A DNA stretch of 64,000 bases from Bacteroidota bacterium (GTDB lineage Bacteria > Bacteroidota > Bacteroidia > Chitinophagales > Chitinophagaceae). The stretch is taken from positions 1 to 64,000 of the forward strand of contig VBAT01000015.1 in NCBI GenBank assembly GCA_005884665.1, read 5' to 3'. Shown here piece after piece: positions 8,626 to 17,474 of the stretch. A model generated the notes under the pieces. The model ran no database searches, had not been told where the DNA came from, and saw nothing but the letters and a program-made list of their open reading frames with translations. How positions within the stretch are numbered: position 1 is the first letter of the stretch; every line of letters starts with the position of its first letter. Made by a program: the position numbers and the translations under genes.

Positions 8626-9330
8626 TTAGCAGGCTTTGCCAGGTGCGCATATATCCCTGTCTTGGGCAATGGTTACCGGCCGGGAATTCACTTGTTCATA
8701 TTCCTCCCAGCTTTTTTGCAATGCATGCAGGAAAACTTCAGGCTCCCGCGCTCCGGATACTGCATAACGGTCATTGATCACAAAGTAGGGGACGCCATTG
8801 ATACCAATATCCCTGGCCTGTTTTTCTTCATATCGTACTTCATCGGCAAACTCATCGGTGTCCAGCATTTGCTTGACCTGCTTTCCATCCAATCCAATTT
8901 CATTGCCGAGAACGATCAGGGTGAGATGATCACTTATATCTTTTCCTTCGGTGAAATAAGCCTTGAAAAGTCTTTCTTCAGCTTCATCACCGAGCCCATG
9001 TTGCTTGGCCAACTGTACCAGCCTATGAGCATCAAATGAATTGGCAATAACTGCTTTGTCGAAATTGTATTCAAGCCCGGTCTTTGCAGCCATTTCCGTT
9101 ACGTAGCCATGGAGATCTATCGAAGATTCGGGGCTTATATTTTTTACCCTGGCAAGGTGTTCATACACGTTCACCCCGGTTTCAGTTTTTAAACCGGGAT
9201 CCAATTCAAAGCTGTGCCATTCCACTTCCAGCTTATCCCGTTGCGGGAATTGCTCAAGAGCTTTTTCAAATTTTCTCTTCCCGATGTAGCAGAAGGGACA
9301 ACGGACATCAGACCATATATCTACTTTCAT
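8626..9330 (-). CDS. DsbA-family oxidoreductase, FrnE-like
   Basis: A 234-aa cytoplasmic thiol oxidoreductase of the DsbA superfamily, FrnE subgroup. The thioredoxin-fold opening MKVDIWSDVRCPFCYIGKRK carries the CPFC active site (C11, C14). The alpha-helical insert follows, and the cis-Pro loop is GVPYFVINDRYAVSGA near residues 170-185. A CAPGKAC tail adds a second Cys pair close to the C-terminus, as seen in FrnE of Deinococcus. The protein probably acts in disulfide exchange under oxidative stress. It lies between tetR and yceI on the same strand and has its own dyad operator 36 bp upstream. Confidence 0.9.
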   Translation of the reverse strand: MKVDIWSDVRCPFCYIGKRKFEKALEQFPQRDKLEVEWHSFELDPGLKTETGVNVYEHLARVKNISPESSIDLHGYVTEMAAKTGLEYNFDKAVIANSFDAHRLVQLAKQHGLGDEAEERLFKAYFTEGKDISDHLTLIVLGNEIGLDGKQVKQMLDTDEFADEVRYEEKQARDIGINGVPYFVINDRYAVSGAREPEVFLHALQKSWEEYEQVNSRPVTIAQDRDICAPGKAC

Positions 9331-9366
9331 TGTATTTGGGTTTAAATATTATCGTAATTATATTTC

Positions 9367-9379
9367 CTAACAGTGTTAA
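9367..9379. promoter_or_regulatory. candidate TetR operator before the frnE-like gene
   Basis: CTAACAGTGTTAA is an almost perfect dyad (TAACA/TGTTA) 36 bp before the frnE start. It differs by two bases from CTAACAGCGTTAG before tetR. The shared sequence and positions suggest autoregulation and co-regulation by the neighbouring TetR repressor. Confidence 0.55.
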
Positions 9380-9397
9380 CTAATTAGTCAAAAAAAA

Positions 9398-10003
9398 TCA
9401 GCTCTTGATTCCCGAAACAAAACCGATCAAAAAATCCTTTAGCACCATCGCATTCAACTCATCTTTATGATCATTGTTTTTGCCCATCATATTGATCGAG
9501 ACAAGTCCATGCAGGGTAGACCAGAAAGTATGCAATTTCAGGAAGGAATCGGCTCCGGCATTATTGCTTTTGGCGATCATTTCTTTTATCGGCGCTGAAA
9601 CGGTTTCAGTGAAGCTTGTAAGCTCCGGGATCTGTTTCACTGCATCGCAACCCGGCATACCGAGGCCATACATCAACTGGTAATATTCCTTCTGGTTAAA
9701 AGCGAATTTCCAGTAAGCATAGGCGATCGCTTCGATCTGCTGTTCGGGGTTCGTGAATTTATCTTTTGCCGCCACCAGTTGTTCATTCAATTGCCGGAAA
9801 CCACGCCTGGTAAATTCAAGTAAAATGGCTTCCTTGTTGGCGAAATGGTCATAGATAACGGGCGAACTGTACTCTATTGCGTCTGCGATCTTGCGGATAG
9901 ACAGGGATTGCCAGCCTTCTTTTTCTACCAGTGCCCAGGCGGCCTGGAGGATTGAAGCTTTTACCTCTTCTTTTTGCCTTATTTTTCGTTCCGCAATACC
10001 CAT
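9398..10003 (-). CDS. TetR/AcrR family transcriptional regulator
   Basis: A 201-aa one-component repressor. Residues 10-60 contain the TetR helix-turn-helix (ILQAAWALVEKEGWQSLSIR, then IADAIEYSSPVIYDHFANKE), a near-ideal family signature. The C-terminal ~130 residues form the helical ligand-binding domain, of the WHG/TetR_C type judged from the FAYWKFAFNQKEYYQLMYGL-like stretch. The gene leads a tetR-frnE-yceI set on the minus strand. A dyad CTAACAGCGTTAG lies 19 bp before its ATG and similar dyads precede the other two genes, so it probably represses itself and them until an unknown ligand binds. Confidence 0.93.
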   Translation of the reverse strand: MGIAERKIRQKEEVKASILQAAWALVEKEGWQSLSIRKIADAIEYSSPVIYDHFANKEAILLEFTRRGFRQLNEQLVAAKDKFTNPEQQIEAIAYAYWKFAFNQKEYYQLMYGLGMPGCDAVKQIPELTSFTETVSAPIKEMIAKSNNAGADSFLKLHTFWSTLHGLVSINMMGKNNDHKDELNAMVLKDFLIGFVSGIKS

Positions 10004-10021
10004 TTGAATGTGTTATAATTT

Positions 10022-10034
10022 CTAACAGCGTTAG
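10022..10034. promoter_or_regulatory. candidate TetR autoregulatory operator
   Basis: CTAACAGCGTTAG is a perfect 5+5 dyad (CTAAC/GTTAG, 3-bp centre) 19 bp before the tetR start. It recurs with small changes before frnE and yceI. The site fits a TetR dimer footprint core and supports autoregulation. Confidence 0.55.
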
Positions 10035-10151
10035 TAAAAGTAGCCTTATTTGTGATTGTATCCAAATTTTTGTTGGAAAGAATTGTTAATAGCAATTTAG
10101 AGCTGAGAGTTAAGAGTTCCAGTATATACATCACTGCGATCCGCCGGCAAC

Positions 10152-11333
10152 TTACTCAATGCCCAATTTGTAATAGAGAGAATTCAGGTAAGAGATCTCA
10201 GCCACAAGGATGATAATGACGGCTATCAAAAAATACGTTGTGTCCAGGTTGAGATTAATCATTGATCCTACCAGGAAAACCAGCGCTGTAACAAACAATG
10301 ATATCCGCACTGGTTTCATGATCGGCGGGACTATTTCGGGATATTCAAGGAAGCCCATGATGAGACTCACACCTGCAAGGAATATTGCCAATGCAAATCC
10401 GAATGCAGCTTGAAGCGATTTAAGTCCATCTTCCGGTTTGAACAACCAGGAATAACAGGCGGCAATTAACCCAAGTGACATAAGCGTCGGAAGACAGAGC
10501 AATTCCAGTATACTGGCCCTGATAAATCCTTTTTTCGCTTCCCTGTTCGACGTCAATGTGAAGAATATCCACCACAATGCAAAGACGATAGACACCGCAA
10601 GGGCGAAATCAAGCCAGACTGAAAATCCGGGGGTGGGGATACGGCTGACGCCATTTACTACGCCCAATACCACTTCCCCGAAAACTATAATGGTGAATAA
10701 GCCTAACCGTTCCGACATACTCGAAGACAGGCTAAGGTCAAGAGATGACCGCCGCAGTACCCGGTGGGCAATGAAAGGCGGGGTATAATTACAAACAAGA
10801 ATCAGCGGCACGATAAGTTTTAGCCAGTTTGATTCCACAACAAGACTCAATCCCATCAATCCAAGTGCAATAAGAAAGAGAATGGTATAGGGCATGTTGT
10901 ATTTGCGATGATCCCTGTCATAGAATCCCACGCTCCACCACAGGTAAGTGATAAAAAACTGCATCAACATGAAAACGACCGTGGTGTTGGTATAAGATCC
11001 GCCAGGCGACTGATCGATGGTAATTGCAAGCGCTGCAATGATCATCATTTGCCAGAGCGTCATTAGCCTGGTCCGCAATCCTTCGTTACCATGGATATCA
11101 TGATAAAGACTCCCGTTCAACCAGCCCCAGAAGATGAGGACGAACAAACAGGCATACTCCAAAAAACCGCCAGGAGTAATATGCAGGGACAGGTGATGTG
11201 TGATCCGGGAAATGGCAATCACATAAACGAGATCATAAAACAATTCCAGCCAGCTGATCCTTCGTTCCCTGAAATTTGGATCAAATTTTTTCGGGGGTCC
11301 CCACCAGGCCGAATGATTTATTCCTAGTCGCAT
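10152..11333 (-). CDS. low temperature requirement protein A (LtrA) family membrane protein
   Basis: A 393-aa polytopic membrane protein of the LtrA family. The N-terminal motif ERRISWLELFYDLVYVIAIS is the family signature (E.....ELFFDLVFV), followed by about eleven hydrophobic helices and the internal element SERLGLFTIIVFGEVVLGVV. In Listeria, loss of LtrA impairs growth in the cold, but the biochemical activity is unknown. The gene is single, with its own unremarkable upstream region and its stop about 120 bp from the tetR operator. Family assignment is firm, function is not. Confidence 0.9.
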   Translation of the reverse strand: MRLGINHSAWWGPPKKFDPNFRERRISWLELFYDLVYVIAISRITHHLSLHITPGGFLEYACLFVLIFWGWLNGSLYHDIHGNEGLRTRLMTLWQMMIIAALAITIDQSPGGSYTNTTVVFMLMQFFITYLWWSVGFYDRDHRKYNMPYTILFLIALGLMGLSLVVESNWLKLIVPLILVCNYTPPFIAHRVLRRSSLDLSLSSSMSERLGLFTIIVFGEVVLGVVNGVSRIPTPGFSVWLDFALAVSIVFALWWIFFTLTSNREAKKGFIRASILELLCLPTLMSLGLIAACYSWLFKPEDGLKSLQAAFGFALAIFLAGVSLIMGFLEYPEIVPPIMKPVRISLFVTALVFLVGSMINLNLDTTYFLIAVIIILVAEISYLNSLYYKLGIE

Positions 11334-11483
11334 AACAAATGATGGTTAGAAATGAGATGTAAAAATGGGAACGGCCTTTTTGAGGCTCCAATTTGCAACC
11401 TCAGGGATTCAAACTCCTGCCTCGAAAGTTTTGAATATAATCGATGATGAATTGGTATAATTCAACACCTGCAGACAGAGAGG

Positions 11484-11510
11484 TTCATTATTTACATTCA
11501 AAATAATGAA
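11484..11510 (-). other. AT-rich hairpin directly after secA
   Basis: A perfect 10-bp inverted repeat (TTCATTATTT at 11484-11493, AAATAATGAA at 11501-11510) with a 7-nt loop begins at the base next to the secA stop codon. It lacks a downstream U-tract on the minus strand and the stem is AT-rich, so it may stabilise the mRNA end rather than terminate. Confidence 0.35.
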
Positions 11511-14500
11511 TTATGCATCTTTGCCATGACAATGCTTATATTTCTTTCCTGAGCCGCAAGGACAAGGATCATTGCGGCCGATCTTCGGCGCCACTTTGAT
11601 AGGTTCCTGCTTGACAGCTACTTCACCGCCGCTACCTGGTTCATAGCGGTCGCGCTCATTGGCGGCATAGTCCTGACCGGCGTTATCAATTTCTTCCTTG
11701 TTTGCCCGCATCTTGCTGTAGTCGGTTTTTTCCTGGCGGCCTTCTTTCAGCTGTGCATGCTCCTGTTGAACAGGAATAGAAGAATGACAAAGGAAGGATA
11801 CAATATCTTTATTTACATCAGCATCCATGTTTTTGAATTGCTGAAAAGCTTCAACTTTGTAAATAACCAGGGGATCTTTTTGTTCCAGGTAAGCTGTTTG
11901 CACCGATTGCTTGAGATCGTCCATTGCCCGAAGATGTTCTTTCCAGGCATCATCGATCACAACCAAAGTAATGGTCTTTTCAAGCGCAGCGGCGGCCTCT
12001 TCACCGTTTGAAGCAAGAGTCTTATCCAATGCGGCCAATACATTCAATCCCTTGCGGCCATCTGAGAAAGGAACAACTACATTTTCAATATGACTTCCCT
12101 GTGTCAGGCGGATATTTTTGAAAACAGGAAGAATCTGTTTTTTCAAATCTTCTTTGTGACGGGTATAATTTTCCGTGGCTTCAGTATACAATTTGTCGAC
12201 CAGCGTATTGATATCAACTTTCTTAAACTCCTCTTCGTCGATCTTTGTGTCCAGCCCGAAGTTGACAATGCAGGCTAACTTGAATCCTTCATAGTCTTCC
12301 TGTTCACGGAAGCCGCTGACCAAACCTTCGGATACCACTGAGAATGCATTATCAATATCCAGCGCCAAACGCTCCCCAAACAATGCATGCTGGCGTTTGC
12401 TATAGACGACATTACGCTGTTTGTTCATCACATCATCATACTCGAGTAATCTTTTGCGGATACCAAAATTGTTCTCTTCCACTTTTTTCTGCGCACGCTG
12501 AATACTATTACTGATCATGCTGTGTTGGATCACATCACCTTCTTTGTAACCCAGTTTATCCATTAACTCCGCTATTCGTTCGCTTCCGAACATACGCATA
12601 AGATCATCTTCAAGTGAAACATAGAATTGCGAAGTACCCGGGTCACCCTGGCGACCTGCACGGCCGCGAAGCTGCCTGTCCACACGGCGGCTCTCGTGCC
12701 TTTCGGTACCGATGATAGCAAGACCACCCGCTTCTTTTACACCAGGCCCGAGCTTGATATCTGTACCGCGACCAGCCATGTTGGTGGCAATGGTCACAGC
12801 ACCTGGTAAACCAGCTTCAGCTACTATTTGGGCTTCACGGGCATGTTGCTTTGCATTGAGTACATTGTGCGGGATCTTTTTCTGTTGCAACATACGGCTG
12901 AGCAATTCACTTATTTCGACAGAAGTAGTACCTACCAGTGAAGGACGACCTGCCTTTTGTAATGCCTCGATCTCGTCAATGACGGACTTATATTTTTCTC
13001 TTTTTGTTTTATAAACAAGATCCTGTTTGTCTTTGCGGATCATTGGAATGTTGGTAGGAATCGTCACCACATCCAGCTTATAGATGCTCCACAACTCGGC
13101 GGCTTCTGTTTCTGCAGTACCGGTCATCCCCGCCAGCTTGTGGTACATGCGGAAGTAATTCTGCAGTGTGACCGTGGCATATGTTTGCGTGGCAGCTTCG
13201 ATCTTCACGCTCTCTTTTGCTTCGATCGCCTGGTGTAATCCATCGCTATAACGCCGGCCATCGAGAATACGGCCCGTTTGTTCATCTACGATCTTGATAG
13301 CTCCGTCCATCACAACATACTCCACATCTTTTGCAAACAGTGTGTATGCTTTCAACAATTGCTGAACGGTATGGATGCGATCGGCTTTCTGCGAATAATC
13401 GTTTAATAAAGCTTCTTTCTGCTGGAGTTTTTCTTCCTGTGTACCCGCGTTTTTTTCCACTTCGGCAAGCCTGACACCAATATCGGGCAACACAAAGAAC
13501 TCAGGATCTTCCCCTGTGCGGGTGATCATGTTGTGTCCCTTGTCAGTGAGGTCAACGGAATTGTTTTTTTCGTCGATATGGAACAGCAACTCTTCGTCCA
13601 CGATCTTCATGTTGCGCTGCTGATCCTGCAGGTAATAATTTTCTGCCTTTTGCAGTTTTACTCTGTTACCCGCTTCACTAAGATATTTGATGAGGGGTCC
13701 ATATTTTGGTAACCCGCGAAAAGCCCTGAAAAGGTGAAGACCGCCGGTCTTTGGATCATCTTCTCCTTTATCAAATAATTTTTTTGCTTCATTGAGAGAA
13801 GTACGCACGATGCGTTCCTGCTCCTGCACGAGCGATTGCACTCTTGGTTTGTGAATATGAAATTGCTGGTCATCGCCTCTGGCTACGGGCCCGGATATGA
13901 TCAACGGTGTTCTTGCATCATCGATCAGCACGGAGTCCACTTCGTCCACCATAGCGAAATGATGTTTGCGTTGCACCATTTCTTCAGCAGAATGCACCAT
14001 GTTATCGCGGAGATAGTCGAAACCGAATTCATTGTTGGTACCATAAGTGATGTCGGCCTGGTAAGCTTTCCTTCTTTCTTCGCTGTTGGGTTGATGCTTG
14101 TCGATACAATCAACCGTAATTCCCAGCCATTCGAAGATTGGTCCATTCCATTCCTGGTCACGACGCGCCAGGTAATCATTTACGGTTACGATATGAACAC
14201 CTTCCCCTGCCAATGCATTCAGGTAAGCAGGTAGGGTAGATACAAGTGTTTTACCTTCACCGGTTGCCATTTCCGCGATCTTACCGGAATGCAATACAGC
14301 GCCGCCGATCAACTGTACATCATAGTGCATCATGTTCCAGGTGATCTGGCCGCCTGCAGCTGTCCACGTGTTTTTAAATACGGACTTGTCTCCGTCAATG
14401 ATTATATAATCCTTTTTTACGCTAAGATCACGGTCAAGCTGTGTTGCTGTTGAAACGATCTCGGAATTTTCTTTAAAACGGCGGGCTGTTTCTTTAACTA

Positions 14501-14843
14501 CTGCGAACGCCTCGGGAAGAATTTCTTCCAGTACCTTTTCGATCTCTTTATCGCGGTCTTTTTTCAATTTATCCACTTCCTGGTAAATAGCGTCTTTACC
14601 GAGCAGGTCATTAAAGGGAAGTGCTTCCGCAGCCTTGTTTTTTTCAGAGATCTCATTGTCTGTTTCAACGAGGTGTTCCCTGATACGCTGGCGAAATTCC
14701 TGGGTTTTATTGCGGAGCTGATCGTTGGTTAATGAAGCATAAGCGGTAAAATGATTGTTGATCTGTTCAACTTTCGGTTGAATTTTCTTTACATCTTTTT
14801 CCGATTTATTGCCACCAAAGACTTTGGAAATAAAAGACAGCAT
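11511..14843 (-). CDS. secA: preprotein translocase ATPase SecA
   Basis: ATP-driven motor that pushes unfolded preproteins through SecYEG. At 1110 aa it has the length usual in Bacteroidota (E. coli SecA has 901), with extra sequence after the first ATPase region and near the C-terminus. Walker A is ATGEGKT (193-199) and the DEAD-type Walker B is [10 protein letters not shown] (300-309). The second helicase domain carries [15 protein letters not shown] and [20 protein letters not shown]. The C-terminal tail ends with the zinc-binding SEC-C motif [18 protein letters not shown], which contacts SecB or ribosomes. All key motifs are intact. It is transcribed alone, leftward, with an AT-rich hairpin next to its stop. 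Confidence 0.98.
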   Translation of the reverse strand: MLSFISKVFGGNKSEKDVKKIQPKVEQINNHFTAYASLTNDQLRNKTQEFRQRIREHLVETDNEISEKNKAAEALPFNDLLGKDAIYQEVDKLKKDRDKEIEKVLEEILPEAFAVVKETARRFKENSEIVSTATQLDRDLSVKKDYIIIDGDKSVFKNTWTAAGGQITWNMMHYDVQLIGGAVLHSGKIAEMATGEGKTLVSTLPAYLNALAGEGVHIVTVNDYLARRDQEWNGPIFEWLGITVDCIDKHQPNSEERRKAYQADITYGTNNEFGFDYLRDNMVHSAEEMVQRKHHFAMVDEVDSVLIDDARTPLIISGPVARGDDQQFHIHKPRVQSLVQEQERIVRTSLNEAKKLFDKGEDDPKTGGLHLFRAFRGLPKYGPLIKYLSEAGNRVKLQKAENYYLQDQQRNMKIVDEELLFHIDEKNNSVDLTDKGHNMITRTGEDPEFFVLPDIGVRLAEVEKNAGTQEEKLQQKEALLNDYSQKADRIHTVQQLLKAYTLFAKDVEYVVMDGAIKIVDEQTGRILDGRRYSDGLHQAIEAKESVKIEAATQTYATVTLQNYFRMYHKLAGMTGTAETEAAELWSIYKLDVVTIPTNIPMIRKDKQDLVYKTKREKYKSVIDEIEALQKAGRPSLVGTTSVEISELLSRMLQQKKIPHNVLNAKQHAREAQIVAEAGLPGAVTIATNMAGRGTDIKLGPGVKEAGGLAIIGTERHESRRVDRQLRGRAGRQGDPGTSQFYVSLEDDLMRMFGSERIAELMDKLGYKEGDVIQHSMISNSIQRAQKKVEENNFGIRKRLLEYDDVMNKQRNVVYSKRQHALFGERLALDIDNAFSVVSEGLVSGFREQEDYEGFKLACIVNFGLDTKIDEEEFKKVDINTLVDKLYTEATENYTRHKEDLKKQILPVFKNIRLTQGSHIENVVVPFSDGRKGLNVLAALDKTLASNGEEAAAALEKTITLVVIDDAWKEHLRAMDDLKQSVQTAYLEQKDPLVIYKVEAFQQFKNMDADVNKDIVSFLCHSSIPVQQEHAQLKEGRQEKTDYSKMRANKEEIDNAGQDYAANERDRYEPGSGGEVAVKQEPIKVAPKIGRNDPCPCGSGKKYKHCHGKDA

Positions 14844-15187
14844 GATTTATTATTGGAAGTTTAGAGTTTAGAGTTATGAGTCACATAAGTCATAAGGGCC
14901 AAAACCGTGTCAAAAAGGGTGCTACACAGTTTTTTAGGCCAATTTGACAGGACGGCAAAGATAAGATTTAGTTGGCAGAGGAGGACGGCGGAGGACGTTA
15001 AATTAGTAGGGGTCGAACGTTCCAGGTCTCGGGCGTTGGCTGTTAAAATGAAGGGTTTAAGGGTAAATTAATTCATACTGTCTGAACACTGCTATCTCGT
15101 TCTTGTTTGGGCTTCTGCGACGCTGTATTCATCGCAACCGTTTCAATTTTATTAATTTACTTTGCGACCGCAAAAAGACGAGAGCAA
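14844..15187. other. intergenic region with short interspersed repeats
   Basis: The space between the divergent secA and lipoprotein genes holds TTTAGAGTTTAGAGTTATGAG (about 14861-14879, one base inside a longer run) followed by TCACATAAGTCATAAG (14880-14895). Both repeat families are found again at 7.8-8.0, 10.1, 16.9 and 17.4 kb. A GAGGACGGCGGAGGACG stretch follows near 14981. A TTACTTTG box at 15158-15165 is a fair -7 element for the lipoprotein gene. Confidence 0.5.
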
Positions 15188-15889
15188 ATGAATTGTATGA
15201 GTCGTGCACACCTGTTTTTTTTTGGTGCTGGTTTACTTGTTTTATCATTGGTTTCCTGCCACAACAACGAGACGATTAATGAAAAGAACGTTAATCCCCA
15301 GTCTATTTATTTTGACTACCGGGTGTGGGGCGATGAAGACGCGGGGTATATGACAACGAGATTACAATACAGGGTAGGAACCATCAATTTATTATTGATT
15401 GATCCAAGCAAAGCGGAATTGGATGGAGTTGTGATGAAAGCGGACAGTTCCAAAATGAACGGAATCTATTATGAGTCTGCAAAACCGGTGAAGGAATTTG
15501 CAGGCTCGCATAGCATCGTTTTTACAGACGTCAACGGAAAACAATACCGCGAAGAATTCGATTTTCAACCGATCAGTCTTAAACAGAATTTGCCAGCGGT
15601 CATAAATCGTGGGGACCTGGTTCTGGAACTGGATGGATTGAAGCCAAATGACCCTGTAAAGATCATGTTGAGCGACACAGCTTCTTTCAGCGAGGGCATA
15701 GATAGGGTTGATACTGTGAAAAACGGCCAGATCGTCATTACCGCGGATGATCTCCAAAAGCTGGTCAGCGGGCCTGTTCACCTCGAGCTCTCCCGTGAAA
15801 TTGAACGCCGGGTCAGGAACGGCACCCGGCAGGGAGGGAAACTGGTGGTTTTCTATGAGCTGAAAAGGGAATTTCAACTAAAGGATTAA
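15188..15889 (+). CDS. putative lipoprotein of unknown function
   Basis: A 233-aa exported protein with a lipoprotein signal: hydrophobic stretch and lipobox LVSC (Cys24) preceding HNNE. The rest appears beta-rich and contains a DYRVWGDEDAGYMTTRLQYR segment and a C-terminal FYELKREFQLKD. I recognise no family. The frame is open 27 codons further upstream to 15107, but the lipobox spacing and a TTACTTTG promoter-like box at 15158 favour the ATG at 15188. A second ATG at 15197 is also possible. It precedes atpG by about 130 bp on the same strand, which need not mean a shared role. Confidence 0.75.
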   Translation: MNCMSRAHLFFFGAGLLVLSLVSCHNNETINEKNVNPQSIYFDYRVWGDEDAGYMTTRLQYRVGTINLLLIDPSKAELDGVVMKADSSKMNGIYYESAKPVKEFAGSHSIVFTDVNGKQYREEFDFQPISLKQNLPAVINRGDLVLELDGLKPNDPVKIMLSDTASFSEGIDRVDTVKNGQIVITADDLQKLVSGPVHLELSREIERRVRNGTRQGGKLVVFYELKREFQLKD

Positions 15890-15992
15890 CGGCTTGGTTC
15901 CGAATTAAAAGGAAAATTTTCACGAGTTGTCCCCAGCCGCCCATATCCTCCAAACACATTACTTATCTCATGGAATTTCAGCGTCCAGCCCT

Positions 15993-16000
15993 TACTTTTG
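15993..16000 (+). promoter_or_regulatory. Bacteroidota -7 box for atpG
   Basis: TACTTTTG matches TAnnTTTG exactly and lies 22 bp before the atpG ATG, implying a short leader of about 15 nt. The -33 element at the expected place (about 15970) is weak. Confidence 0.5.
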
Positions 16001-16022
16001 CGGCCGGAAATAAACATCTAAC

Positions 16023-16904
16023 ATGGCAGGCCAGCTCAAAGAAGTACGCAATCGCATAAAATCAGTACAAAGCACGCAACAGATAACAAAGGCAATGAAA
16101 ATGGTGAGTGCCGCCAAACTTCGCCGTGCGCAGGATGCTATTATTCAAATGCGTCCTTATGCCAGGAAGCTGCAGGAAATGCTGAGCAATATCGTTAGCA
16201 ACAGCCAAGGAGGTGTAGGGATGGAACTGGCGGCCGAACGTCCCATCGAAAAGGTTTTACTGATAGTCATTACCAGTGACCGTGGCCTGGCCGGGGCATT
16301 TAATGCCAACACGATCAAGCTGGCAAAAGCAACGATAGCCGAGAAATATAGTGAGCAGCGCAAGAAGGGAAATGTAACTATTTGGGGTATCGGGAAGAAG
16401 GGATATGAGCATTTTGCCAAGAACAATTTTAACGCTGATCCTGCTTACCGCGATATTTTCCTGAACCTGACATTTGAAAATGTGCAGAGGGCTTCGGAAG
16501 CAGCTATGAAGGCTTTTCAAGAAAGACAGTTTGATGTGGTGGAACTCGTGTACAGCCAGTTTAAGAATGCCGCTACACAAAAATTTGAGGTAGAGAGATT
16601 CCTGCCTATTCCTAAAGTCGTCAAAAAAGCCGGTGCAACCAAAGCCGATTTTATCTTCGATCCTTCCATCGAAGAATTGATCCAGGTGTTAATGCCGAAG
16701 ATCCTCAATACACAATTATACAAGGCCATTCTTGACTCCAATGCTTCAGAGCATGGTGCAAGGATGACAGCTATGGACAAGGCAAGCGAAAACGCCAATG
16801 AAATACTGCGTAGTCTTAAAATATCTTACAACCGGGCGAGACAGGCTGCTATCACTACTGAATTGACTGAAATTGTCAGCGGAGCTGCTGCCTTACAGGG
16901 GTAA
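16023..16904 (+). CDS. atpG: F-type ATP synthase gamma subunit
   Basis: Central rotor stalk of the F1 ATPase (293 aa), coupling proton flow through Fo to catalysis in alpha3beta3. The N-terminal coiled-coil helix has the family signature RNRIKSVQSTQQITKAMKMVSAAKLRRAQ (first part at residues 10-22), and the C-terminal helix ends ANEILRSLKISYNRARQAAI followed by TTELTEIVSGAAALQG. The Rossmann-like middle contains ITSDRGLAGAFN. It stands alone here: no atpA, atpH or atpD lies near it, so the ATP synthase genes of this genome are split. A clear TACTTTTG box gives it its own promoter. Confidence 0.97.
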   Translation: MAGQLKEVRNRIKSVQSTQQITKAMKMVSAAKLRRAQDAIIQMRPYARKLQEMLSNIVSNSQGGVGMELAAERPIEKVLLIVITSDRGLAGAFNANTIKLAKATIAEKYSEQRKKGNVTIWGIGKKGYEHFAKNNFNADPAYRDIFLNLTFENVQRASEAAMKAFQERQFDVVELVYSQFKNAATQKFEVERFLPIPKVVKKAGATKADFIFDPSIEELIQVLMPKILNTQLYKAILDSNASEHGARMTAMDKASENANEILRSLKISYNRARQAAITTELTEIVSGAAALQG

Positions 16905-16916
16905 AGAGCCATACAG

Positions 16917-16940
16917 GTCAAATAAGTCACATAAGTCAAA
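16917..16940. repeat. AAGTCACATAAGTCA-type interspersed repeat (left of broken gene)
   Basis: GTCAAATAAGTCACATAAGT plus four more bases lies just before the broken four-helix-bundle gene. A related sequence in the opposite orientation lies on its other side (17430-17463), and one more copy is at about 14880. The repeats therefore flank the pseudogene in inverted orientation. Confidence 0.5.
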
Positions 16941-16948
16941 CAGAAGAC

Positions 16949-17334
16949 ATGGGGAAGACACTGAGACTGGAAGAGCTTGAGGTGTATAAAGTGGCTATGG
17001 AGATTGGTGAAATTGTATGGTCTATAGTGTCAAAGTGGGGGTTATTTTGAAAAGAAGACATTAGGGGCTCAGATCACCGACGCCGCAGATTCAATAGCCT
17101 TTAACATAAGCGAAGGATATGGTCGGTTCCATTATAAAGAGAATAAAAATTTTTGTTATTATAGCCGGGGTTCGGCTAAGGAGACTCTAACGGGTGTCCA
17201 TAAGGCAAAGGCAAAGGAACCTGATTACCGAGGAAGAATTTGTTTTGCTTACTCAAAAGCTTGACCTGTATTTCCGATTAAGTTTTGACTACATTAATTC
17301 AATTGGGACTTCCCGCGATGATCAACAATTGTGA
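16949..17334 (+). pseudogene. four-helix-bundle (23S rRNA intervening-sequence type) protein, frameshifted
   Basis: Three reading frames in a row encode parts of one protein of the IVS/four-helix-bundle family. Frame one begins at the ATG at 16949 (MGKTLRLEELEVYKVAMEIG). Near 17036 an extra G in a run of five shifts the frame, which then reads YFEKKTLGAQITDAADSIA and ISEGYGRFHYKENKNFCYYS. Near 17212 an extra A shifts it again, giving RNLITEEEFVLLTQKLDLYF and YINSIGTSRDDQQL with a stop at 17332-17334. Removing two bases restores a full ~127-aa protein. Such proteins are often found in 23S rRNA insertions or as dispersed genes in Bacteroidota. Inverted repeats flank it. Sequencing error in homopolymers is the alternative. 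Confidence 0.8.
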
Positions 17335-17429
17335 ATAACCTTTGCAAATCTTTTAGTTACTTATAATTAATTTGCTCTCGGATATGACCTATTTAACTCA
17401 TACAACTTCGGCGAATTGTATGCCAGATG

Positions 17430-17463
17430 TGACTTTTATGACTCATTTGACTTATCTGACTTA
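17430..17463. repeat. TGACTTATGTGACTTATT-type interspersed repeat (right of broken gene)
   Basis: This tract contains TGACTTTTATGACTCATTTG followed by ACTTATCTGACTTA, the reverse-complement form of the repeat at 16917-16940. It stops 12 bp before the scpB start and so lies in its leader or promoter. Confidence 0.5.
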
Positions 17464-17474
17464 AACAACGTGTA

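Noticed and set aside
8662-9039. 125-aa rightward open frame
   Set aside because: Antisense to the frnE-like gene, whose CPFC site and family motifs are intact on the other strand.
13836-14234. 132-aa rightward open frame
   Set aside because: Antisense to the secA ATPase domain; composition reflects the reverse complement of conserved motifs.
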